Positions 1-6,530 of a stretch of 7,346 nt of DNA are shown piece after piece. This stretch comes from Candidatus Schekmanbacteria bacterium GWA2_38_11 (GTDB lineage: Bacteria > Schekmanbacteria > GWA2-38-11): assembly GCA_001790645.1 (NCBI GenBank), contig MGDB01000055.1, positions 1-7,346 on the forward strand, written 5' to 3'. The notes under the pieces were generated by a model, which saw nothing but the letters and a program-made list of their open reading frames with translations, made no database searches and was not told where the DNA came from. Numbering within the stretch: position 1 is the stretch's first letter; every line of letters begins with the position of its first letter. Position numbers and translations under genes: made by a program.

Positions 1-1386
1 TCCCTTTACCCCTCCTATTTCCGCCAGCAAAGCTTCTATTGTAATCCTCACATCCAAATTCCGCGAAAGCAGATGGCTTGTTCTTGAAAGAATTGAAAAG
101 ATATTCTCCAATTGCTCATACTCAAAATTCCGGGATAGCCCTCTCAGTTCAGCAAGTTTATCAAAATTGAGGATTGAATCCACATTCCCACCACTTTTGG
201 CTAAAATCACGTCATGAACCAGGGTCAGCATCAATTCTATGAAAAGCTGTGTCAACCCGGTCTTGCGCTTCCTGTCTTTTTCACCTTCGCCTGAGAATTC
301 TCTGGCAAAATGAAAAAATTTTTCTATATCCCTCAGATAACCGGATGAAAGGAGGTTAATTATTTCCTCGCGTTTTTTGAGAGTTTCCTCTAAATCCATC
401 TCCAGTGCTTTGCTTATGCTGCCCTGCGCAAGAAAAGAGGTAAGCATCGCATCTTCCTGTGAAATGCTTTTTGCATTCGCAATAAAATCAGAAACAGATT
501 TCCTCCTCACCGGCTGAAATTTTATTTTACGGCAACGGGAATGAATTGTCGGGAGCAGCATCTCGGGTTTTGAAGTAACAAGAATTATAATTGAGTCTTT
601 AGGCGGCTCTTCAAGGGTTTTGAGAAAAGCGTCTGCTGCTTCCTCGGTCATTTTATGGGCATCATCTATTATAAAAACCTTTCTTCTTCCCTCTGAGGGT
701 TTTAAATAGATTTCCTTAACAATACCCCTTATGTTCTCCCTTCCCTCATTGTTTTCCTGTTTACCGATTTTAAAGCTCTGCTTATAAAACCCGCTTGTAA
801 AAGTATAGAGGGATTTTGCAAGAAGGTAGGAGTAAGAATCTCCCTTGCTTAAGGAATCAAGATTTTTTTCAATCTGTGCCGCTGAGACATAGCATTTACC
901 GCTCTCTTCAACAAAAATGATATCAGGATCAAGATAGAACAAATCTATTATATTAATACCTTTTTTATAGTTTATCGGGTTTAACAGGAATTCTTTTTCT
1001 TCCAAAAGCCTGCAGGCTTCAAGATAGATGCCTTCCACCCTCTCGAACTCTTCTTCCCTGAATCCTATTTTTTTTAACAAAAGGGCTCGTGAGATAGCCA
1101 CAGGTTTATAAACGTCATGGTATAGCGAAATGTCAGGATGGGAAAAAAAGGTATGTGGAATTTTCTGGCATGAAGTACAAGCATTGCAGGCATAAGGGGA
1201 TGGATTGTGGCACACAAGGGCTTTTGCAAAACAGATAGCCGCAGTCTTCTTTCCTATCCCCTCCTGCCCTGTAAAAAGATAGGCACCGGTACAGGACCCT
1301 CTTTTTAATATAGATTTCAGATGTAATACCGGTTTTTCCTGGTCAATAATCTGATTGAAATCGAATTGACTGTGAAAATATTTCAT
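1..1386 (-). CDS. holB: DNA polymerase III delta-prime subunit (HolB), 3' end beyond the window, with a large internal insertion
   Basis: This is a clamp-loader ATPase-fold subunit that, with delta and tau/gamma, opens the beta sliding clamp and places it on primed DNA. My minus-strand translation from ATG at 1386 stays open for 462 codons to the window edge with no frameshift. Visible motifs are a complete Walker A (GQEGIGKKT, residues 40-48), four zinc-ligand cysteines (C59, C67, C70, C73), HPD at 83-85, Walker B IIDDAHKM at 239-246, LKTLEEPP at 255-262 and the SRC motif at 283-285. The end read here (around LLSRNLDVRITIEALL) resembles the usual HolB C-terminus, so little should be missing. 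Typical HolB proteins are about 320-340 residues. The excess lies between the zinc module and Walker B, roughly 155 residues where about 40 is usual. It includes a second HPD-like segment (DPDIIFVEESGK, 153-164) and then NIRGIVKEIYLKP (218-230), which resembles the standard IR-containing helix. Start choice: only this ATG fits the N-terminus, but no Shine-Dalgarno is seen. Upstream is holA, same strand, 154 bp away. A tau/gamma paralogue (DnaX) is less likely given the weak overall DnaX resemblance. Confidence 0.9.
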   Translation of the reverse strand, partial: MKYFHSQFDFNQIIDQEKPVLHLKSILKRGSCTGAYLFTGQEGIGKKTAAICFAKALVCHNPSPYACNACTSCQKIPHTFFSHPDISLYHDVYKPVAISRALLLKKIGFREEEFERVEGIYLEACRLLEEKEFLLNPINYKKGINIIDLFYLDPDIIFVEESGKCYVSAAQIEKNLDSLSKGDSYSYLLAKSLYTFTSGFYKQSFKIGKQENNEGRENIRGIVKEIYLKPSEGRRKVFIIDDAHKMTEEAADAFLKTLEEPPKDSIIILVTSKPEMLLPTIHSRCRKIKFQPVRRKSVSDFIANAKSISQEDAMLTSFLAQGSISKALEMDLEETLKKREEIINLLSSGYLRDIEKFFHFAREFSGEGEKDRKRKTGLTQLFIELMLTLVHDVILAKSGGNVDSILNFDKLAELRGLSRNFEYEQLENIFSILSRTSHLLSRNLDVRITIEALLAEIGGVKG

Positions 1387-1401
1387 TTTGTAAAAGTTAG
1401 T

Positions 1402-1529
1402 AAAAGGATTCAAGAAGTTCAGGATTCAAGTGAGAATCAAATCCCCCTCTTCGCCCCCCTTTTCTAAAGGGGGGTTGGGGGGATTATTAACCCCTTGAGC
1501 CCTTGGATCCTTGAATCCTCGAATCCTTT
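1402..1529. repeat. 128 bp nested inverted repeat (MITE/REP-like) filling the holA-holB gap
   Basis: The outer arms match exactly: AAAGGATTC (1403-1411) with GAATCCTTT (1521-1529), and AGGATTCAAG (1421-1430) with CTTGAATCCT (1510-1519). The core is a C-rich/G-rich hairpin at 1440-1485. The right arm is a degenerate tandem of four 8-mers of form TTGRRYCC (TTGAGCCC, TTGGATCC, TTGAATCC, TCGAATCC; 1495-1526). The left arm has two copies of GGATTCAAG, 16 bp apart. The element starts 15 nt upstream of the holB ATG and ends 11 nt past the holA stop. There is no coding capacity and I see no clear target-site duplication. It looks like a small non-autonomous palindromic repeat that entered a two-gene operon. 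The mobility is inferred, since only one copy is in view. Confidence 0.75.
1440..1485. other. GC-only core hairpin of the intergenic repeat
   Basis: AATCCCCC (1440-1447) pairs with GGGGGATT (1478-1485), and CCCCCCTTT (1454-1462) pairs with AAAGGGGGG (1466-1474), leaving a three-base loop. The internal spacers are unequal (six bases on the left, three on the right), so the stem has an internal bulge. On either strand this would be a very stable stem inside the holA-holB transcript. It has no U-tract on the minus strand, so it does not look like a factor-independent terminator of holA. The paired G runs could also form quadruplex structures, which is speculation. Confidence 0.75.
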
Positions 1530-1540
1530 CAATTAATTAA

Positions 1541-2656
1541 CTACCCCATACTTAATATCAGCTTCTGCAAAATCACTTTTTCCTGGGAGCTTGTACTTTT
1601 TAAATCTATATCAGCAGAATGAAGTAATTTAAAACTCCCAAGCAAAGCCTCCTGCGACCAGTGCAAAGCAAGCTTCAGGACTTTGTATACAAAAAACGGA
1701 TGAGATGAGAAAAGGTTATATGAATCCTCACCGTATCTCTCCTTCAACTCCCCTATTGTCCGGTCAAAAGCCTTTTGGAAATACGGGTAGGAATAGCTGT
1801 CATTAAATTTCCTGCCGGATTCATTGTTTAAAAAATCTTTTGCCTGGAGCAGAAGCCTTATCTGCCGCGCTATCATGTTGTTAATTTTCAAAGCCGCTTC
1901 ACCTCCAAGTAAAAGGTTCTCAAGCACAACCAGGGCCCCTTCCCTGTCTTTCCTGCTTATAGCGTCAAGGAGGTCGAAGATTATCTGCTGCTTTGTTAAC
2001 GGAATAACTGCCTCTACATCGCTCTTCTCAATCTCTTCCTTGTCGTTTATAAAAATTAAGAGCTTTTCAATCTCAAAAAATATCATGCGGGGGTCAAACC
2101 CTGCTCTTTCTATTAATTCATCAAAGGCCGGCCGGAATATTTTTTTCTTTTCTCTTCTCAGCCTTTCATTGACTTTGCTGTAGAGGTTAGAATATTTTAA
2201 TTTATCACCCTTCTCCGATTTAAATTCTAAAATTTCCCCTGTTTCCTGAATTTTTTTAAAAAGGATGTTTTTCTTGGCAACAGATTTTGTGGTTGTAATA
2301 ATCAGATGATTTTGATGAGGAATATTGCCTTCAAGGCATTTAACCAGTGGTTCAAGGTTAGCTGCATGGGAGTCTAAAAGTTCTGAGTCCAGAAGGGCAA
2401 TAACTTTGTGACACTGGAAAAAAGGATAGGATGATAGTCCTGTTATCACAGCATCGAGGTTTAAATTCTCGCCCTTAAAAACCTCTAAATTTAAAGACCT
2501 GAATTCCTCGGGAACAAGGCTGTTTACAAGTTTCTTAAAAGCCTCGCTGATAAAATATTCCTCTTCACCAAAAAGGAGATATACAGGGGCAGTCTTTCCT
2601 AACCCGATATCCTTAAGTACCTTATCAATACTTTTTAAAATGTTTCCTTTATCCAT
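1541..2656 (-). CDS. holA: DNA polymerase III delta subunit (HolA)
   Basis: Delta is the clamp-opening subunit of the replicative clamp loader and acts in the cytoplasm with delta-prime and tau/gamma. At 371 residues it is slightly longer than the usual 330-345. The N-terminal signature PVYLLFGEEEYFISEAF (24-40) is the family's opening strand and acidic loop, without a functional Walker A, as expected for delta. The segment LSSYPFF (74-80) falls where the hydrophobic wedge that contacts the beta clamp lies in Escherichia coli delta, so F79-F80 are the likely contact residues (inferred by position). The middle (IIFDLLDAISRKDREGAL) and the last 100 residues, ending near DIDLKS and LQKLILSMG, match the helical collar domain. 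The start at 2656 has AGGA five bases upstream. The gene reads toward holB and is divergent from nadE. No convincing promoter was found in the 36 nt between its start and the palindrome cluster. Confidence 0.93.
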   Translation of the reverse strand: MDKGNILKSIDKVLKDIGLGKTAPVYLLFGEEEYFISEAFKKLVNSLVPEEFRSLNLEVFKGENLNLDAVITGLSSYPFFQCHKVIALLDSELLDSHAANLEPLVKCLEGNIPHQNHLIITTTKSVAKKNILFKKIQETGEILEFKSEKGDKLKYSNLYSKVNERLRREKKKIFRPAFDELIERAGFDPRMIFFEIEKLLIFINDKEEIEKSDVEAVIPLTKQQIIFDLLDAISRKDREGALVVLENLLLGGEAALKINNMIARQIRLLLQAKDFLNNESGRKFNDSYSYPYFQKAFDRTIGELKERYGEDSYNLFSSHPFFVYKVLKLALHWSQEALLGSFKLLHSADIDLKSTSSQEKVILQKLILSMG

Positions 2657-2692
2657 TTTAATCCTGAAAATATCCTCTTTTTTATATTAAAT

Positions 2693-2742
2693 GCGGGGTT
2701 AGAAAACCCCGCCTATCGATAGGCGGGACATTCTTGTCCCGC
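2693..2742. repeat. three interlocked 20 bp palindromes upstream of holA
   Basis: Three inverted repeats, each exactly 20 bp, are staggered by exactly 15 bp and share 5 bp at each junction. The first (2693-2712) is GCGGGGTT, loop AGAA, AACCCCGC. The second (2708-2727) is a perfect 20 bp palindrome centred on TATCGATA. The third (2723-2742) is GCGGGACA, loop TTCT, TGTCCCGC. Because neighbours share the CCCGC/GCGGG units, adjacent hairpins compete. The first and third can form together, or the second alone. The element begins 37 nt upstream of the holA start codon. It resembles REP-type palindromic repeats, and a regulatory role is possible but not shown. Confidence 0.8.
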
Positions 2743-2771
2743 TGAGTTTCTTATCCTCTTATGTAAGCCAT

Positions 2772-2798
2772 GTTACGCAGGCTAAAGCCTACGGCTAC
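2772..2798. repeat. second short palindrome (GTTACGCAGGCT / AGCCTACGGCTAC)
   Basis: AGGCT (2779-2783) and AGCCT (2786-2790) form a perfect stem around two A bases. It extends outward with one C/A mismatch, which becomes a G-U pair in minus-strand RNA, through CG/CG, then GTTA against GCTAC with imperfect pairing. It is followed on the plus strand by a run of T (2800-2806), which imitates a terminator, but no plus-strand gene lies upstream. It sits 29 bp from the triple palindrome and is probably part of the same repeat cluster. Confidence 0.55.
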
Positions 2799-3013
2799 CT
2801 TTTTTAATTAAAATAACACTGTTTATATAACAAAACGAGGGTGAATTAACAGGAGAAAAAAGGGTTAGTCAAGGCAATTTTGATTTGCATAAAAATACCT
2901 GGCATTAATGTCCACCAATTATAATATGCCTTTGTCAACTTCAGCCTTAACACACTATAAAATAATCTTGCTTTTATAAGCTTACGATAATAGCAGAAAA
3001 AAGACATTTTAAT

Positions 3014-3043
3014 TTGACAAAATCAAATATGTGGTAGTAAGAT
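3014..3043 (+). promoter_or_regulatory. probable sigma70-type promoter of nadE
   Basis: A perfect -35 box TTGACA (3014-3019) is followed, 18 bp on, by TAAGAT (3038-3043), which matches four of six -10 positions. The start of transcription would fall about 25 nt before the nadE ATG, leaving room for the ribosome site GAGAGGG (3064-3070). An inverted repeat, ATTTGA-5-TCAAAT (3012-3028), overlaps the -35 box and could be an operator. Confidence 0.55.
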
Positions 3044-3075
3044 TTATTATTTGAATAAGTTTAGAGAGGGCATAA

Positions 3076-4830
3076 ATGAAATATTTGCGGGCTGGAATTG
3101 CTCAGATCAATACCACTGTAGGTGATTTGGATTATAATACTAAAAAGATCATCGAGTTTATTAGAAGGGCTAAAAAACTTAAAATAAATCTCGTCACTTT
3201 CCCGGAGCTTGCAATCACCGGCTACCCGCCAAAAGACCTTTTGCTCAAGACAAAATTTATAAAAGACAACGAGAAAAGGCTTTTTGATATTGTCGGGGAA
3301 ACTGAAGGTATTATTGCAGTAGTGGGCTTCGCCCATGAGGCCGGGGACGTCTTTAATGCTGCAGCAGTAATCCATGACAGGAAAATAATAGGGATACAGC
3401 ATAAAATCCACCTTCCCAATTATGGTGTCTTTGATGAAAAGCGCTATTTCCAGGCAGGAATAGAAACCTTTATCTTTAAAACTGACGTAGTGGATTTCGG
3501 GGTAAGCATATGTGAAGACATCTGGGTCACGGGATTCCCCACTGAAGACCAAAGCCGGGCAGGGGCCGAACTTGTGGTTAATATTTCTGCCTCTCCTTAT
3601 CACATGGGTAAACCGGATTTCAGAAAAAACATGTGCATAACAAGGACGAGTGACAATGTTATCAACTTGTTATTCAATAACCTTGTCGGCGGCCAGGATG
3701 ACCTTGTCTTTGATGGTAAAAGCTTCATAATCGGGTGTGAAGGACAGCTCCTTGCTGAAGGAAAACTTTTTAAAGAAGATTTAATCTTCTCTGATATTGA
3801 CCTTGAAGATGTAAAAAGGTCACGCTTGAGAGACCCAAGGTCAAGGAGCCTCTTACATAAGCCTGAAAACTCTAATGTAATAACTGTAATCTCTAAAGGC
3901 AGGACAAAGCTATCAAAGGAAAAAATACGGGAAGGGTTGGACATTACTAAAAACCCGTTTCTTGTTAAAAAGAAGGTTATTGAGGAAAACCCTTTTGAGG
4001 AAGTCTACGCGGCATTAGTCCTTGGAGTGGCTGATTATGTAAGGAAAAATGGTTTTAAGAAAGTGGTAATAGGCTTAAGCGGAGGCATAGATTCCTCTCT
4101 CACTGCAACTATAGCTGTTGACGCTCTTGGTGCTGATAATGTTCTGGGAATTTCAATGCCAAGTCACATCTCTTCAAGCCATAGCATAGAGGACGCTCGG
4201 GAGCTTGCAAAAAATTTGAAAATAAAATTAGAAAAAATCCCAATCTATGAAATTTATAAATCCTATATTGAAACATTGTCCCCTGCATTCAAAAAAACAA
4301 AACAGGATGTAACAGAGGAGAATATCCAAGCCCGCATCAGAGGAAATATCTTAATGGCTGTTTCAAATAAATTCGGGTATCTCCTTTTAACAACAGGAAA
4401 TAAATCTGAACTTAGCATGGGGTATGCTACTCTTTACGGAGATATGGCTGGCGGATTTGCTGTTCTCTCTGATGTCCCGAAAACCCTTGTATATGAACTG
4501 TCCAGATACCGCAATTCCATATCACCTGTAATACCAGAAAGGTCTCTTACAAAGGAGCCTTCAGCAGAGCTCAGGCCAAACCAGAAAGACACTGATTCCT
4601 TGCCTGATTACAATATCCTTGACGGGATATTGCATCTTTACGTAGAGCTTGATAAGAGCATTGAGGAGATCGTTGCCCTTGGATACGATGAAAGGACTGC
4701 CCGGAACGTGATAAACAAAGTTGACGGAAACGAGTATAAGCGCCAGCAGGCAGCCCCTGGCATCAGAATAACCCCAAAGGCCTTCGGCTCAGGCAGAAGA
4801 ATACCCATAACAAATAAATACAGAGGATGA
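3076..4830 (+). CDS. nadE: glutamine-dependent NAD+ synthetase
   Basis: The enzyme catalyses the last step of NAD synthesis: nicotinate adenine dinucleotide, ATP and glutamine-derived ammonia are converted to NAD, AMP and pyrophosphate. It has two domains. The N-terminal nitrilase-type glutaminase (about 1-260) shows the full Glu-Lys-Cys triad: E44 in FPELAITGYPP, K110 in HKIHLPNYGVFDE, and C146 in SICEDIW. The C-terminal synthetase domain has the pyrophosphate loop SGGIDSS (335-341), TTGNKSE with LYGDMAGG, and the conserved ELRPNQKDTDSLPDY segment. It ends with the expected AAPGIRITPKAFG and ITNKYR motifs. At 584 residues it is full length, at the upper end of the family. The ATG at 3076 is preceded by GAGAGGG at five bases spacing. 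It is followed after 29 bp by the MFS transporter gene on the same strand. All catalytic motifs are intact, so the glutamine-using form is secure. Confidence 0.97.
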   Translation: MKYLRAGIAQINTTVGDLDYNTKKIIEFIRRAKKLKINLVTFPELAITGYPPKDLLLKTKFIKDNEKRLFDIVGETEGIIAVVGFAHEAGDVFNAAAVIHDRKIIGIQHKIHLPNYGVFDEKRYFQAGIETFIFKTDVVDFGVSICEDIWVTGFPTEDQSRAGAELVVNISASPYHMGKPDFRKNMCITRTSDNVINLLFNNLVGGQDDLVFDGKSFIIGCEGQLLAEGKLFKEDLIFSDIDLEDVKRSRLRDPRSRSLLHKPENSNVITVISKGRTKLSKEKIREGLDITKNPFLVKKKVIEENPFEEVYAALVLGVADYVRKNGFKKVVIGLSGGIDSSLTATIAVDALGADNVLGISMPSHISSSHSIEDARELAKNLKIKLEKIPIYEIYKSYIETLSPAFKKTKQDVTEENIQARIRGNILMAVSNKFGYLLLTTGNKSELSMGYATLYGDMAGGFAVLSDVPKTLVYELSRYRNSISPVIPERSLTKEPSAELRPNQKDTDSLPDYNILDGILHLYVELDKSIEEIVALGYDERTARNVINKVDGNEYKRQQAAPGIRITPKAFGSGRRIPITNKYRG

Positions 4831-4859
4831 ATTAATTTTGAAACCTTCAATGCCAATCA

Positions 4860-6107
4860 ATGCTACCAATGAAAACATCTTTGTTCCGTCAAACCTTTAA
4901 GGCACTATCCCACAGAAATTTTAAAATCTTCTGGTCAGGACAGTTTATCTCACTAATTGGAACCTGGATGCAGAGTATAGCCCAGGGCTGGCTTGTATAC
5001 CGCCTCACAAACTCTCCTTTCATGCTGGGGCTGGTAAGCTCCATGACTTTCCTGCCTGTGTTTTTTCTGTCCTTCGTTGGAGGTGCTGTGGCTGACAGAA
5101 TAGAGAGAAGAAAAATCCTTATCTTCACCCAGGCAAGTTCTATGATTCTGGCTCTTTTGCTTGGAATCCTTACTTCAAGCGGGTTAATAAGAATATGGCA
5201 TATTATAATTATAGCAGGTTGCTTCGGTTTGATAAACTCCTTTGATGCACCTGCAAGACAATCCTTTGTAGTAGACCTTGTGGGTAAAGAAGATCTCAGA
5301 AATGCTATTGCCCTTAACTCTTCCATTTTTAATTCTGCAAGAATCATAGGACCGGCAATAGGCGGAGTCTTAATCTCCCTGTTCGGTGAAGCATTCTGCT
5401 TTTATATAAACGCCGTAAGCTACATAGCAGTGCTCACCGGGCTTAATCTTATAAAACCGGATAATAATTTATCCAATGGCCCGGATTCTTCATTCAAAAA
5501 AGGCCTCATAGAAGGATTCAAATATATCAGGGAAAATAAAGTAATATTTTTCCTGCTCCTCATGGTAGGTATCACAAGCATATTTGGCATGACTTTTACA
5601 GTTTTAATGCCTATATTTGCCAAGAGTATTCTCAAGGTAGGAGCAAAAGGGCTTGGCTATTTGATGGCTACAGCAGGGTTTGGCTCTGTTTTTGGTGCTT
5701 TAAAGATGGCTTCCGGAGGAACCAGGACAAGGCTTAAAACCATTTTATTAGGCGGACTGGCAGGTTCTTCCTTTCTGGTATTCTTCGCTTTTTCAAAATG
5801 GTTTTTCCTGTCACTCTTCTTTCTCTTTTTTGTCGGCCTTGGAATGATTATGCAGATAGCAATGACAAATACATTCATTCAGGAGATTGTCCCTGACCAC
5901 CTGCGGGGAAGAGTGATGAGTGTCTTCACTTTCATGCTCCTTGGGATGTCCCCGATAGGAAATTTTATTGCCGGAGGGTCAGCGCACCTTATTGGAACAC
6001 CACTTACTGTCGGCATTGGTGGTTTTATCTGTCTGCTCTCTGTTATTATTTTAGGGAAAATGGCCCGCGCTGCAAGCTCTTTGCAGGAAAAAGTAACAAC
6101 CAAATAA
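4860..6107 (+). CDS. MFS transporter, MFS_3 / DHA3-like efflux family
   Basis: This is an inner-membrane secondary transporter of 415 residues with about twelve hydrophobic segments. They fall in two blocks of six (roughly 22-195 and 228-400) joined by a polar loop around 198-225 (KPDNNLSNGPDSSFKKG). Family markers are the opening HRNFKIFWSGQFISLIGTWMQ (18-38), the loop 2-3 motif GAVADRIERRK (75-85), NSFDAPARQ (126-134) and LRGRVMSV (348-355). These are typical of the group that includes the enterobactin exporter EntS and many putative drug or metabolite exporters. The substrate cannot be read from the sequence. An in-frame stop at 4839 leaves only ATG 4860 or ATG 4869 as starts, and neither has a clear Shine-Dalgarno. 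It probably shares the nadE transcript. Its stop abuts the stop of the opposing toxin gene. An NAD-related role from its neighbour would be guesswork. Confidence 0.88.
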   Translation: MLPMKTSLFRQTFKALSHRNFKIFWSGQFISLIGTWMQSIAQGWLVYRLTNSPFMLGLVSSMTFLPVFFLSFVGGAVADRIERRKILIFTQASSMILALLLGILTSSGLIRIWHIIIIAGCFGLINSFDAPARQSFVVDLVGKEDLRNAIALNSSIFNSARIIGPAIGGVLISLFGEAFCFYINAVSYIAVLTGLNLIKPDNNLSNGPDSSFKKGLIEGFKYIRENKVIFFLLLMVGITSIFGMTFTVLMPIFAKSILKVGAKGLGYLMATAGFGSVFGALKMASGGTRTRLKTILLGGLAGSSFLVFFAFSKWFFLSLFFLFFVGLGMIMQIAMTNTFIQEIVPDHLRGRVMSVFTFMLLGMSPIGNFIAGGSAHLIGTPLTVGIGGFICLLSVIILGKMARAASSLQEKVTTK

Positions 6108-6518
6108 TTAAATCCACTGGCTTAAAAGCTTAATACTTCCTTTTTTCTTAGCCTTATCAAAATATATCTTATCAGCAGTTATAAAAGTCCCATTTTCCTG
6201 AATAGCTAAACAATGATAGGCTGCATCATAAAAAGTAACGCTTAGTTCCTTCATCAAAGCAAAAATCTTCTGGCACAGGGATTTTGTCATTTTACACTCT
6301 TGAAACTCATAATCTATTAAAACTTCCATTACCTCGTGAGCTAAATCAGGATTTTTCATTCCGAGAATATTACCAACCTCAAATATCCATAATGGAGGCA
6401 ATATAATTTCAAATTTACCTTTAAGCCATCCATTTAATATTGATAGAGCAATATCCTGCTCTTGCTCTTTAAATGACCATTTTATTATTATTGAGACATC
6501 GGGTACAATCAAATTCAT
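6108..6518 (-). CDS. vapC: PIN-domain ribonuclease toxin, VapC-like
   Basis: This is a predicted Mg2+-dependent endoribonuclease toxin of 136 residues, the usual VapC size, and a single PIN domain. The acidic active-site set is complete: D7 in VPDVSIIIKW, E47 in WIFEVGNIL, D98 in TFYDAAYHCLA and D116 in FITADKIYFDKA, with D121 nearby. The toxin is therefore likely catalytically competent. The VPDVSIIIKW opening places it in the subgroup whose N-terminus reads vDaSvaikW. The start at 6518 has AGGAT about eight bases upstream. The cognate antitoxin ends 12 bp upstream on the same strand. The RNA target, usually tRNA or rRNA in this family, cannot be inferred. No terminator lies between it and the opposing MFS gene. 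Confidence 0.88.
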   Translation of the reverse strand: MNLIVPDVSIIIKWSFKEQEQDIALSILNGWLKGKFEIILPPLWIFEVGNILGMKNPDLAHEVMEVLIDYEFQECKMTKSLCQKIFALMKELSVTFYDAAYHCLAIQENGTFITADKIYFDKAKKKGSIKLLSQWI

Positions 6519-6530
6519 TTTTTATCCTAA

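Larger units (their letters stand above)
2657..3075. other. divergent holA / nadE intergenic region
   Basis: This is 419 bp without a credible gene. The holA-proximal part (2693-2799) holds two GC-rich palindromic clusters. The rest (about 2800-3075) is strongly AT-rich and carries the probable nadE promoter near its right end. A minus-strand TATAAT occurs at 2923-2918 but has no properly spaced -35 box. A 23-codon open stretch from ATG 2908 on the plus strand has no ribosome binding site and is not called. No tRNA, riboswitch or terminator is recognised. Confidence 0.7.

Noticed and set aside
1440..1485. Terminator between holA and holB
   Set aside because: The stem is strong but no U-tract follows it on the minus strand, and it is the core of a larger palindromic repeat.
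1824..2183. 119-codon plus-strand open frame over holA
   Set aside because: It is low-complexity, Ser/Phe/Leu-rich translation of the complement of holA. The holA frame carries family motifs throughout.
2779..2806. Plus-strand hairpin followed by a T run, resembling a terminator
   Set aside because: No plus-strand gene ends upstream. The stem is better explained as part of the palindromic repeat cluster.
2918..2938. Minus-strand TTGACA (2938-2933) and TATAAT (2923-2918) as a holA promoter
   Set aside because: The boxes are only 9 bp apart, far too close for one sigma70 promoter, and no other -35 fits the TATAAT at proper spacing.
3061..3603. 180-codon minus-strand open frame opposite the start of nadE
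   Set aside because: It lies wholly antisense to strongly conserved nadE coding sequence, its translation has no recognisable family, and no ribosome site supports it.
4889..5347. 152-codon minus-strand open frame inside the MFS gene
   Set aside because: It is the complement of transmembrane segments with clear MFS motifs on the plus strand, so it is a shadow frame.
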